From Streptomyces sp. NBC_00820 (GTDB lineage Bacteria; Actinomycetota; Actinomycetes; Streptomycetales; Streptomycetaceae): DNA of 64,000 bases. The stretch lies in contig NZ_CP108882.1 of the NCBI RefSeq assembly GCF_036347055.1, forward strand, positions 1 to 64,000. The letters are read 5' to 3'. Each line of letters opens with the position of its first letter. Positions within the stretch are counted from its first letter, which is position 1. Of the stretch, positions 40,056-48,252 are shown one piece after another. A program made the position numbers and the translations under genes. Below the pieces are notes generated by a model that was not told the origin of the DNA, did not search any database, and was given only the letters and a program-made list of their open reading frames with translations.

Positions 40056-42845
40056 TCAGTGTCTGTACACAGCGCTTCGGATGGCCTGGTCGACTCGCCG
40101 GTCTTCGGCAAGTTCACAGAGGAGTCGTGCTCCCGCCGGTTGGGCGCGAAGCGCGGAGGCAACGATGCTGGCGGCGTGACCAGTGAGTTCACGCATCCAG
40201 TCCTTGATGTCGTCTCGTGGACTCCACCGGTCGAAGCGGCCGTCCCAGTCGCACATGCCCTGAACGGCTATGTCGAGCAGCGCCCACTGCTTCTCGCATC
40301 CTGCCAGGCGGGCGACATCAAGCAGCCACCACAGGGCCCGGTCGGCCTCCTCCCTGCTGGGCCAGTCGTGGGCAGCCGCATGTTGGGTGAGGGCGTGGAC
40401 CACGGTGGCCGTCTGGGTCGGGTTGTCGAGCAGCGCTCCCTTGACCGTCGGCACGTTCAGTCTGGTGATCACGTCCAGGTACAGCTCGGAGGAGCCGGGC
40501 TGATCGGCGGCGAGAGCGAGCAGCTGGGCGGCCGCAGCGGTGTCGTTCTGGTCGGCGTCCTCCAGCAGTCGCCGGGCGCGCACGATGGGCAGCTCGCTGC
40601 TGGCCCCTGTCTCGCGTTCGACCAGGCCGAGGAAAGCGGCCATGTCCTGAGGGCGGCGGGCGGGATCTAGCTGGGTGGCCTGGCGTACAACGCCGTACCA
40701 CGGGCCCGGATCGGGAAGGAGGGGCACATTGGCTTGCGGCCAGATCCCGGTGAGAATCCAGCCGATGAGCTGCCCGAGGCTGTAGATGTCGCTGGCGGGG
40801 GACACGTCGTGACCGTCGAGGAACTGCTCCGGCGCGGCGAACCCCTCGGTGCCGATGGCGGTCGTGGTCAGCAGGCCGGCGGTGCTGGTCTGCCCGCGGG
40901 GGCGGCGCACAATGCCCCAGTCCGCGACCACCCAGCGGCCCTCTAGGAGCAGGATGTTGGCGGGTTTGATGTCCCGGTGGATCCAGTCCTCGCGGTGCGC
41001 GTCGGCGAGGCCTGCGGCAACGGCCTCAACCAGGGGCCGCAGCCTGTCCGGGTCCTGCAGTTCGGTCCGCTTGTCCTCTACGGTGGCCTCGGCCTTCGGC
41101 ATGACGAACCACGCGTAGCCGGGGTGGAAGTCGAGGACCGGCATGACGTGCGGGTTGTCGCCGAACCGCTGGGCTGCCTCCACCTCGCGGCGCATGCGCC
41201 GCTGGCCACGCTCCCGCCAGCCCGAGCGGCGCTTGAAGGCCACGACCGTCCCCGAGGGCTTGTGCGTGGCCGGGAACACCTCGGCCTGCCCCCCGGGCGG
41301 GTCCAGGGGGCGAGGCTCCAGCGCGTAGTCCCCGCGCTCGCCGCGCGCCGTCTGGCTCACCACGTCATAGCGGTACGCCGTCGGTGCGGGTGCCGAGCGG
41401 GGAGCCGCGGGGCGGTTTCCGGTGAGCCGTAGCAGAACGGGGCGGATTTGCGTGTGGTCGTTGGAGGGCAGCGAGGCCAGCAGGTAGGCAGGGCTGCTGT
41501 CTGGGGCCTGGGCGAAGCCGAAGAGTTCGCCGAGCCGGGCTTCGACTATGGGTTCGCTGGTACGGCTAACGACGTCGGTGCGGTGCACGGCGATCCCGGT
41601 GCCGGTGCCGTCGGGTGAGGCGCTCAGGACGCTGGTGGCGTCGGCGCGCAGCACATGGGCCGGGAAGTGCACGGGGGTGCGGATCCAGTCCTCGCGCTGG
41701 CCCGCGTCCGTAGAGCGAGCCAGGTCCATGACCGTGCTGTGTCCCGAGGCGGCGAGGAAGAACCGACGCCGCTCCAGCCAGACCGCCGAGCGCACTGCGC
41801 CAGGGAAATGGATCGGATAGGGCATCTGGCCCCCGACCGTGTCCCCGGCGCGCACCAGCGCAAGGTCCCCTTCACCGACACCGAACGTGACACCAGAGCC
41901 CGACAGGACCCACGGCTCACCGTCCGGTCCGGCCAGCAGCACGGAGCTGTCGTCGAAGTCTCCGGCGACGGCGTGAAGACGGCCTTCATGCCAGCGGATG
42001 AGTGAGGAGCCGCGCAGCACCAGGACGCCGCCATCCCGGCACACCAACGCAGCGCCATGGCAACCGGGCAGCATGAGGTGCCAGTGGGCCTGGCCGCTGG
42101 CCGTGTCGACCTCGAGCAGCCCGTCAGCGCAGGTGATGAGGACACGGCCCTGGGGTAGGCACGCCAGCCCCGTGGGCCGGTCAGGGCGCGTTGGTCCGAT
42201 CAGCAGCACCTCCGCCGTCGTCCCAGCCCACGTCCGCGTCTCCACGGCCACAGGAGACGTCAGGCGTGCCGGCACAACCATCGCCTCGGGCGTCGGCGCC
42301 GCCTTCCCCACGCCAAGCAGTTCGGCCAGCGGCAGGTAGAACTCCTGCCGGCGCACGGCGCGGCGGACCAGCTCGGTCAGTGCACACACCCCAGCCGCGG
42401 CCGCATCCAGGTGAGTCCGATCGAGGACGGCTCCCCCGAGCCCGGCTGCCTTGCGTACGAGTTCGTCGTCCGCCTGATCGGCCGGCCAGTAGAGCACCGC
42501 CCACTGTTCGCCGCGGACCATGCGGCCCTCGGCCGTGAGGATCGCCCAGCCCCAAGAAGACGACTCTTCATGCCCCGCCAGGAGAAGGAGGTAGTCCCGC
42601 CCCTCGAACTCGTACGCCAGCGCAGGGACGTCGCCGAGCTCATAGGTCTGTATGGAGTCCAACGACACGGACTGGACCAGCAGCGTCGCGACGATATCGA
42701 TGAGCAGCTGCGCAGGATCCTCGTCCGACTCCCCCTTGCGCCACCGGCCGTACACCCCCAGCAGCCCACGCTCCCGCTCTTCCACCCGGCTGATTCCCCC
42801 CTCGTCCCCGAGCATGGTCCACGCATCCGCGCAAACCACCGGCAC
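40056..42845 (-). CDS. Sensor-like domain fused to Ser/Thr protein kinase
   Basis: A 929-residue protein. Residues about 1-190 are an unassigned alpha/beta part. Residues about 200-490 show repeated beta-strand motifs like a propeller (GPTRPDRPTGLACLPQGRVL, GCHGAALVCRDGGVLVLRGS). Residues about 520-780 are a Hanks kinase: Gly-rich PGGQAEVF, Lys in VAFKRRSGW, HRDIKPANIL, DWG in place of DFG, GTEGFAAPE, then SDIYSLGQLIGW. The final 160 residues match the C-terminus of the kinase at 3050-5332, as do PHVMPVLDFHPGYAWFVMP-type motifs in the kinase core. It precedes the ABC-3C-like genes, so a signalling role in defence is inferred. Confidence 0.82.
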   Translation of the reverse strand: MPVVCADAWTMLGDEGGISRVEERERGLLGVYGRWRKGESDEDPAQLLIDIVATLLVQSVSLDSIQTYELGDVPALAYEFEGRDYLLLLAGHEESSSWGWAILTAEGRMVRGEQWAVLYWPADQADDELVRKAAGLGGAVLDRTHLDAAAAGVCALTELVRRAVRRQEFYLPLAELLGVGKAAPTPEAMVVPARLTSPVAVETRTWAGTTAEVLLIGPTRPDRPTGLACLPQGRVLITCADGLLEVDTASGQAHWHLMLPGCHGAALVCRDGGVLVLRGSSLIRWHEGRLHAVAGDFDDSSVLLAGPDGEPWVLSGSGVTFGVGEGDLALVRAGDTVGGQMPYPIHFPGAVRSAVWLERRRFFLAASGHSTVMDLARSTDAGQREDWIRTPVHFPAHVLRADATSVLSASPDGTGTGIAVHRTDVVSRTSEPIVEARLGELFGFAQAPDSSPAYLLASLPSNDHTQIRPVLLRLTGNRPAAPRSAPAPTAYRYDVVSQTARGERGDYALEPRPLDPPGGQAEVFPATHKPSGTVVAFKRRSGWRERGQRRMRREVEAAQRFGDNPHVMPVLDFHPGYAWFVMPKAEATVEDKRTELQDPDRLRPLVEAVAAGLADAHREDWIHRDIKPANILLLEGRWVVADWGIVRRPRGQTSTAGLLTTTAIGTEGFAAPEQFLDGHDVSPASDIYSLGQLIGWILTGIWPQANVPLLPDPGPWYGVVRQATQLDPARRPQDMAAFLGLVERETGASSELPIVRARRLLEDADQNDTAAAAQLLALAADQPGSSELYLDVITRLNVPTVKGALLDNPTQTATVVHALTQHAAAHDWPSREEADRALWWLLDVARLAGCEKQWALLDIAVQGMCDWDGRFDRWSPRDDIKDWMRELTGHAASIVASALRAQPAGARLLCELAEDRRVDQAIRSAVYRH

Positions 42846-43339
42846 TAGCCCGTGAGCCTATGGCCCGGGACGGCTCAGCCGCCTGAAATTAGCTGACAAT
42901 AGGCAGCAAGCCAGGCGGCCGTTCCGCGGGTTACGCGATCCAGGCCCTTCGATGTCGCCGCGCACCGTGATGGTCGCGGTCGTCCCGTTGAGGGTGGTGA
43001 TGGCGTTCAGCTGGGGCGCCCCCTTCCGGGGGTTGTCGAGCACCCCGGACAAGAGGGTGGACGACGATGGAAGGGGGCCGGGTGCCCGGGATGGGGGCAA
43101 CGCCCGACTCCCCTAAAAGACCAGCGCCCCGAGGTGCCGGTCGGTCTCGTTGTCTCCCCACCGTCGCACACCCGCGCGCCGCACCGCGAGGCCCCCTGCA
43201 CGGAGAGACCGCTCACACGAGTCCGGCGCCCTCGGCCTCTGCCCGCCCACTGGCCCGGCCGAAGCGAACACTTTGCGTACCTGCAGCGTGCACGGCGCCA
43301 GCCTTCGCCGCTTCGCTGGATCCGGCGTCTTTGGCGCAC

Positions 43340-43442
43340 GCCGTTCGGCGCTGGCTACCAGAGCCTGCGCGGCAAACTCACCGCGGAGCAGCTGGACGCA
43401 CTCCGGTGCCGGTGTGCGTGGCAGCACCCGGGCACATGCTGA
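43340..43442 (+). pseudogene. Remnant of an HA-helicase C-terminus
   Basis: Translated in the frame ending at 43442, the segment YQSLRGKLTAEQLDALR resembles the last HA repeat of the intact helicase at 32394-35060, which ends RDKLTAQQLDALRELGVEW. After LDALR the frame loses the expected ELGVEW ending, giving CRCAW. No helicase motifs lie upstream. It is followed at once by a hairpin that may be the old terminator. Short, so the match could be partly chance. Confidence 0.4.
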
Positions 43443-43475
43443 GGGGCCGACCACTGTGGTCGGCCCCTCAGCATG
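43435..43475. terminator. Near-perfect 41-bp palindrome, hairpin terminator
   Basis: Twenty-base arms (43435-43454 and 43456-43475) are exact reverse complements around a single T. Such long GC-rich hairpins without a T-tract are typical terminators in Streptomyces. It would serve the helicase remnant on the plus strand or work in both directions. Confidence 0.7.
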
Positions 43476-43623
43476 CTTCGGCGTGCGACGCAGCTGCAGC
43501 CGCGCTTTCTCATGCTCGACCAGCCCGCCCAGCCTCACTGCGACAGCCGCGCTGAGGGAGATTGATCCGCGGTGGAACATCCCCTGGTCGGTGCCCTTGG
43601 ACTGGAGTGAGCAGCGGCGTAGT

Positions 43624-43671
43624 ACCACGGGGTGGGCCTCATGACTTTCCTTTTTCGGCACACCCCGTGGT
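43624..43671. terminator. Inverted repeat downstream of the 43686-44621 gene
   Basis: ACCACGGGGTG (43624-43634) and CACCCCGTGGT (43661-43671) are exact 11-bp arms separated by 26 bp, placed just after the minus-strand gene stop at 43686. Position suggests a terminator, although the wide spacing could also suit a protein-binding site. Confidence 0.45.
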
Positions 43672-43685
43672 CATTTGTTGCGGTC

Positions 43686-44621
43686 TTACGCGGGAGGCAG
43701 GCCCGGAAGCACCGTCCCGGTGTATGCAGCGAGCACGCTCCCCAGGGCTCCACTGACCACGGGCGAGTTGAGGATGCCGATGATGGAACCGCCCCAACGC
43801 TGGAGCCTGCTGGGGTCGGGAGAGCCGTTGGCGGCCTCGGTTTCGAGACGCGTGGCGAGCTGGGTGAACTCGAGGGCGTCTTCTTCCGGCAGTTCCAAGG
43901 CAGGCGCGGCCTGACGCAGTGCGCGGGCGAGCATGACGACTGCCGCAGGGTCGATGCCGTCCTTGTTGGTCGTGGCGTTCATGGTGAAGTCACGGCTGTT
44001 CGCGGCGATGTTGCCCGTGTTCTCGCCGATGTTGAACGTCGTGTTGCCGGTGCTGTTTCGACGCTCGTACGCGCTCACGTCGCCGTCAAAGTGCTCCACG
44101 CAGTCCTGCCCTTCAGCCGTAATCTCAGCTCGTACGGGCCCTTCGGTTTGTCCCGTCTCGGTTCCTGTGATCAATGCCTTGGCGAGGAGGTAGGCGCTGG
44201 CACGATCGATCTCCTCCAGCGTCAGTCGACCTCCCTCGTGGAGCGAGTGCGGGGACTGAAGGACTCCCTCCACAACGGGGTAGCCCGCGCCATCGTTCTT
44301 CTGCTCCCACAACCAGGTCAGCAGGCCTTTGCGTGCAGTGGCACTGCGCGCTCGGGGGTCAGCGCGCCGACGTAGGCGTTCCTGTACCCATTCCATTCCT
44401 CGTGGGGTCAGATTGGCCGCTGGATCACCCATCCCGGCGTAACGATCGCTCAGCAGCCCCCAGTCTTTGCACGTCAGCAGGAGTCGGTGGGACTGCTGCT
44501 CATCGAGACCGTGCTGTTCGCCGAAGGCAGTGATCGTCACGTACTCCGTCGAGTTCGCGACCGTCTGTTCGTGGACCCACTCCACAAGCGGCTCATGTAG
44601 GGCAACAAAGTCGATGGCCAT
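43686..44621 (-). CDS. Hypothetical winged-helix protein with hydrophobic C-terminus
   Basis: A 311-residue protein. Residues about 20-75 resemble a winged helix (TITAFGEQHGLDEQQSHRLL) and 95-150 a second one (SATARKGLLTWLWEQKNDGA). Residues about 185-215 are Asn/Gly/Thr rich (NTTFNIGENTGNIAANSRDF), like a beta-helical or linker stretch. The last 40 residues are hydrophobic (SIIGILNSPVVSGALGSVLA) and could lie in a membrane or form a multimer. No family name is claimed. Similar layouts occur in accessory Streptomyces genes that may act as effectors. Confidence 0.6.
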   Translation of the reverse strand: MAIDFVALHEPLVEWVHEQTVANSTEYVTITAFGEQHGLDEQQSHRLLLTCKDWGLLSDRYAGMGDPAANLTPRGMEWVQERLRRRADPRARSATARKGLLTWLWEQKNDGAGYPVVEGVLQSPHSLHEGGRLTLEEIDRASAYLLAKALITGTETGQTEGPVRAEITAEGQDCVEHFDGDVSAYERRNSTGNTTFNIGENTGNIAANSRDFTMNATTNKDGIDPAAVVMLARALRQAAPALELPEEDALEFTQLATRLETEAANGSPDPSRLQRWGGSIIGILNSPVVSGALGSVLAAYTGTVLPGLPPA

Positions 44622-45054
44622 GGGCCGGCTCCTTGCTCAGTGGTGCAGAGCTCTTAAGCGTAGAACTCACCACTGACACCAAGGTCCAGGGCGGGCGCTG
44701 CTCCGGTCAACGGTGGCCGCCCTGCCGTCCGCGCCCCTGGCGGGGTGCGGGGATGGTCTGCCGGTGGTGTGCGGGGGCGGCGGATTCGGCGGGGGCGGGC
44801 TGCCTGCCCGCGACGAGCAACCCAGCGCCCGGAACACGGCCGCGGAGCGCATGACGGTCCAGTAGGGCGCGGCCTCCGACAGGGCCTCGCCCACAGCGCG
44901 GGGCTTCACCTCGGCAACGCGCTCGTGCACGTCTTCAGGATCTGGCTCGGTGTCTAGTTCCCGTCCAGGTACTCAGCCCGAGCGCGGCGGACAGCCTTGG
45001 CCGTTGGTTCTGCATTGCCAGCGAGGTACCGCAGGTGCCCTACTCTGGGGCCGC
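44622..45054. other. Intergenic region with possible gene remnants
   Basis: About 430 bp. On the minus strand, a frame ending at 44954 closes with HLRYLAGNAEPTAKAVRRAR and looks like the C-terminus of a lost gene. A second minus frame (44667-44930) opens with HERVAEVKPRAVGEALSEAA before turning Pro-rich. Neither has a ribosome site or complete domain, so they are noted and not called. Confidence 0.35.
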
Positions 45055-45609
45055 ATGAGCACTGCAGTGGCGATATCTGAGGCGATAACCGACGCCCAAC
45101 GGGCGGAGGCGCAGGCGCTGTTTGAGGGTTCGTTCCATGACATCGCCCCCACTGCGGTCCCGAAGGTGAAGCACGATCCCCTCTACGCGCCACTGGTGCT
45201 GTGCTACCGCGACCCCGGCACCGGCGAGCTCGCAGGGGCTGCCCTCACGTGCAGGTCACAGGTCGCAGTCTCCATGACGATGATGCGGCGACCGGAGTAC
45301 GCGCCGGTCATGGACCTGCACAGCGAACTGGACCTCATGGCAGTCGTGCCCGCCTTTCGGGGACGGGGCATCGGGGGCATGCTGATCCGGGCAATGGAGG
45401 ATCGGCTGAGGCTGCGAGGTGTCCGGAGCTGGTTCGGCAACGCCACGAGAGATCTGGAGACCACGAAGCTCCGCGAGTTCTACACCCGGCACGGCTTCAC
45501 GGTGCTCCCCGACGGGCAGCCCCTGCCTGACCTGCTGGGCAGATCGTGGGCGCTTCCCACCGCCGAACAGCCCGCGTTCTTCTTCTACAAACAGATCAAG
45601 AGGGGCTGA
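45055..45609 (+). CDS. GNAT-family N-acetyltransferase
   Basis: A 184-residue protein from the ATG at 45055. The acetyl-CoA loop motif is plain: VVPAFRGRGIGGMLIRAMED (RGxGIG). The following WFGNATRDLETTKLREFYTR and HGFTVLPDG form the usual GNAT C-terminal strand and helix. The substrate cannot be told from sequence; it may be a small molecule, antibiotic or protein N-terminus. It lies directly before the Tn7-like module and could be cargo or a flanking gene. Confidence 0.85.
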   Translation: MSTAVAISEAITDAQRAEAQALFEGSFHDIAPTAVPKVKHDPLYAPLVLCYRDPGTGELAGAALTCRSQVAVSMTMMRRPEYAPVMDLHSELDLMAVVPAFRGRGIGGMLIRAMEDRLRLRGVRSWFGNATRDLETTKLREFYTRHGFTVLPDGQPLPDLLGRSWALPTAEQPAFFFYKQIKRG

Positions 45610-45736
45610 GACCGTGGACTGCCTCTCCGCCGCATCCAGCCTCGTTGCCGCCCCGCTCAGAATCGAGCGGCTGTCCGCTGTGGCCGCACATTCCATGAAC
45701 CCGTTACCGGTGTAGCCGGTGGTCGGATATTTGAGG

Positions 45737-46917
45737 ATGCCACGCCCATCGGCGCTCCGAGTCGCTCTGGTCGCCGCGCAGACGACGTGGTCGTACCTGT
45801 CCCGAATCGCTGGCCGCTACGGCTTGGACCGCGGCGCACTGCTGTCGCTGTGGACTTGGTCAGGTTTGCGGCCGCGGGACGAGGCCGGTCCGCGCGAGGA
45901 TGCCGAGGTGATGCTGAACCCGGTCGGCCGGCAGTTGCTGGCCCGACTGGGCGGGGTCGGTGAGGCTGCGTGGCCGAACACAGCGGCAGGACGGTGGAAG
46001 GTCGCGTCGGCCGGAGAGTACGGGCCGGTGGCGTATGGCTGTCGGCTGTGCACGGCGGCGCGCACCGGTCACGACACCGTGGTGGTCCGGTACGTGGCAC
46101 CGTGGCAGCGGGTCTGTGCCCGCCATCAGAGGTGGATGCAGACCTGCGGGGACGGGCACCGGCACCGCAACCTCGACCTGCGGGCGAGCCCGGAGGTTGC
46201 CGCGGCGCAGCGGGACTGGCCGAAGGTCGCCCGGACCGCGGCCGCGGCCGGCGCCGATCCGGGGCGGGTGTTCGCTCTCACCCACGCGGTGGTGTGTGCG
46301 TGGTGGGAGCAGGCCCTGGGGTGGGAGCGGGAGCGGATCTGGCCGGCCCGGCTGCATGCGGTCGCCGGAGGTGACGCGGGACCGCGGTTTTGGTGGTGGC
46401 GAGTGGTCACCCGCGACGCGGTGACGTTCCCCGAGACCGTCACCCTCGCCGCCGTGCTACTCGACCCCGGGGTGCAGGAACGGATCTGGGACGATCACGG
46501 GCGCGGCGGACCGGTACGCCCCTTCCGGCCGGACGGGGCGTTCTTCCGCAAACTCGCAGTACTGCTGGAGCGGCCCTGGCTGGCCAAGTGCGAACAGGCT
46601 GCGGAGCGTGGGCTGGTGCTGGAAGGCCCACTGCATGCCGGACCGCTGCTGGACTGCATGGGCGCGTTCACCCGCATCCGGCGCGGACAGCACAGCAGCA
46701 CTCCAAAGGGTACGGGCTGGATCCGTGGTGGCTGCGCGCGGAGCACCGCCCCGCCTCGGCCCGGGTTCAACTGCGCGCCCTGGCCGAACGAGTTGCGGCC
46801 GCACGCCACGCCGGTGAGGACCGCGCTGCCCGGCCCGGTGGCGGTACGTTCGCGGCCCGTCGGCTGTTCCGCGACCGGGACGGGCGCGCCACCACTGCGT
46901 ACTACCGCGCCCGGTGA
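45737..46917 (+). pseudogene. tniQ: TniQ-family protein with a frameshift
   Basis: The first frame (to about 46700) has TniQ features: SYLSRIAGRYGLDRGALLSL, a zinc-binding YGCRLCTAARTG with VCARHQRWM, and DAVTFPETVTLAAVLLD. After RGQHSSTPKG it turns into nonsense. The downstream part of the family C-terminus (GYGLDPWWLRAEHRPASARV, then LRALAERVAAARHAG) continues in another frame that ends at 46917. A change equal to one missing base near 46690-46703 explains it; no canonical slippery heptamer is seen. It may be a real mutation or a sequencing error. First gene of the Tn7-like module. Confidence 0.75.
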
Positions 46918-47259
46918 CCGTACTGGTCCCGGCGCGGCTGGCGGAGCGGGCCCTCACTCCCCCGTGGGCGGAGCCACAGCCGGCACAGCGACGGCCCGGG
47001 CCGCGGCATGGACCACGCGTTCATACTCCTCGTCGCCCAGGAGGATCGGCAGGCCGAGCATGGTGGCCCAGCAACTGCGACCTCTTCGGGCGCGTCGTCG
47101 CCGTGCCGCCGGTACAGCGCCCTTCCCCGGGTAATCGGGGTGAAGATCATGCGGCCGGATGCGCGCCCGGTCGGCAACGTCATCGGCGGAGCGAGGCGAG
47201 GCGCTGCGCGCTGTGGAGGTTGGCTGATTTCGGCGGTTCGCGCGCGTGGGCGCGCTTGA
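46918..47259. other. Intergenic region with a possible broken small ORF
   Basis: About 340 bp between tniQ and tnsA. On the minus strand two frames together spell a plausible small protein (MIFTPITRGRALYRRHGDDA in one, MLGLPILLGDEEYERVVHAA in the other), which would need a frameshift near 47075. No transposon terminal repeat was recognised. Confidence 0.35.
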
Positions 47260-48252
47260 GTGGAGCGCATGATCGACGAGCATCACCCGCCGGCCGCTGG
47301 CAGCACTGCCTTGCCCGCATCGCCATGGCAGAGCGCGGGAGCGCAGGGTGGTGCGCGGGCCGCAGTGGAGACAGGTACTCAGGTATCCGGTCCGGCAGAC
47401 GGAGGATGTGACCAGTCGCCGCTCGTGGCGGTCCGAAAGCCGGCTGGTGCATCCGGGGACTTCGCCGGGCTGCCGGGCGAACTGTCGGATGGTGAGACGA
47501 CCGCGGATTTACCGGTCGGGATCGGCGACCGGCTGGAGGCTCGGTTCGTTGACCAGGCGGGAACCGAGCAGAGGACGTTGTGGCTGGAGGCCGCGCGTGG
47601 TGTCTGCTTGGAGGAGTGCGTCCCGGTGCGGAGGTTCCCGGTGCGGCACGGCAAGCGGATGGCGCCGGGGTGGTGGTGGTCGGCGACCAACGGACGACTG
47701 GTGCACTACGGGTCCGGGGTCATGCGGACCCAGGTGATGCTGCTGGACTGGGATCCTTCGGTCGTGGCCGTTGCGTGCCGCCCGGTGGAACTTGCCTGGT
47801 CTGAGCGTGACGGGGGCTGGGTGCGGCACTCACCGCATCTGATGGCCCGGCTCGCGGACGGCAGGGGTCTGCTTGCGGACTGCGCAGGGCACGGCGACAT
47901 CTCTCCGCGCCTGTCCTGTCGGGCGGCGGTGATGGAGGCTGCCGCCGCGGCGGCGGGGTGGCAGTACCGGGTTCTGCGGCCCCCGGATCCGGTTCTGGCG
48001 GCCAATCTGCGCTGGCTGGCCGGGTACCGGCACCCCCGCTACAAGGGCGGAAAACTGGCCAGGCGCGCGGCCGAGGCATTCCGGCGGCCGCGGCCCCTGA
48101 TCGAGGGGGTGCATGAACTCGGCGACCCGATCCAGGTCTTCCCGGTGGTCTTCCACGCACTGTGGCACGGCGACTTGTCGGCTCCACTCGGCGTGCCCCT
48201 GCACGAGCGGGTGACCGTGACTGCGGTTGCCCGAGGGCGGGGGCAGGGATGA
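47260..48252 (+). CDS. tnsA: TnsA-like transposase endonuclease subunit, catalytic residues lost
   Basis: A 330-residue protein; the true start may be later than 47260 because the first 85 residues are low in complexity. The family core is clear (GWWWSATNGRLVHYGSG, MLLDWDPSVVAVACRPVELA, HSPHLMARLADG, LAANLRWLAGYRHPRYKGG). In intact actinobacterial relatives, as I recall them, the first two segments carry YESxLERD and HAPDYF, giving catalytic Glu and Asp. Here these are YGSGVMRT and HSPHLM, so Glu is Gly and Asp is His. TnsA cuts the 5' ends for cut-and-paste; a dead TnsA would leave TnsB-only, copy-like transposition or make it a structural subunit. Confidence 0.8.
   Translation: MERMIDEHHPPAAGSTALPASPWQSAGAQGGARAAVETGTQVSGPADGGCDQSPLVAVRKPAGASGDFAGLPGELSDGETTADLPVGIGDRLEARFVDQAGTEQRTLWLEAARGVCLEECVPVRRFPVRHGKRMAPGWWWSATNGRLVHYGSGVMRTQVMLLDWDPSVVAVACRPVELAWSERDGGWVRHSPHLMARLADGRGLLADCAGHGDISPRLSCRAAVMEAAAAAAGWQYRVLRPPDPVLAANLRWLAGYRHPRYKGGKLARRAAEAFRRPRPLIEGVHELGDPIQVFPVVFHALWHGDLSAPLGVPLHERVTVTAVARGRGQG

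Larger units (their letters stand above)
42846..43685. other. Gene-poor region with hairpins and helicase remnants
   Basis: About 840 bp with no intact gene. It holds two long inverted repeats (annotated separately) and a short helicase-like remnant near 43340-43442. A minus frame at 42858-43100 contains LNGTTATITVRGDIEG, faintly like an anti-sigma antagonist strand, but is too short to call. Confidence 0.5.

Noticed and set aside
43035..43055. CACCCCGGACA match between this region and the right side of the Tn7-like module
   Set aside because: The two copies are in the same orientation, whereas transposon ends must be inverted; the match is 11 bases and may be chance.
42858..43100. Possible anti-sigma antagonist (STAS) fragment
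   Set aside because: Only one strand-like motif (TITVRGDIEG) is visible and the frame is short and Pro/Arg rich elsewhere.
46918..47286. Small minus-strand protein joined by a frameshift
   Set aside because: Two half-frames look plausible together, but there is no family match or ribosome site to justify a pseudogene call.
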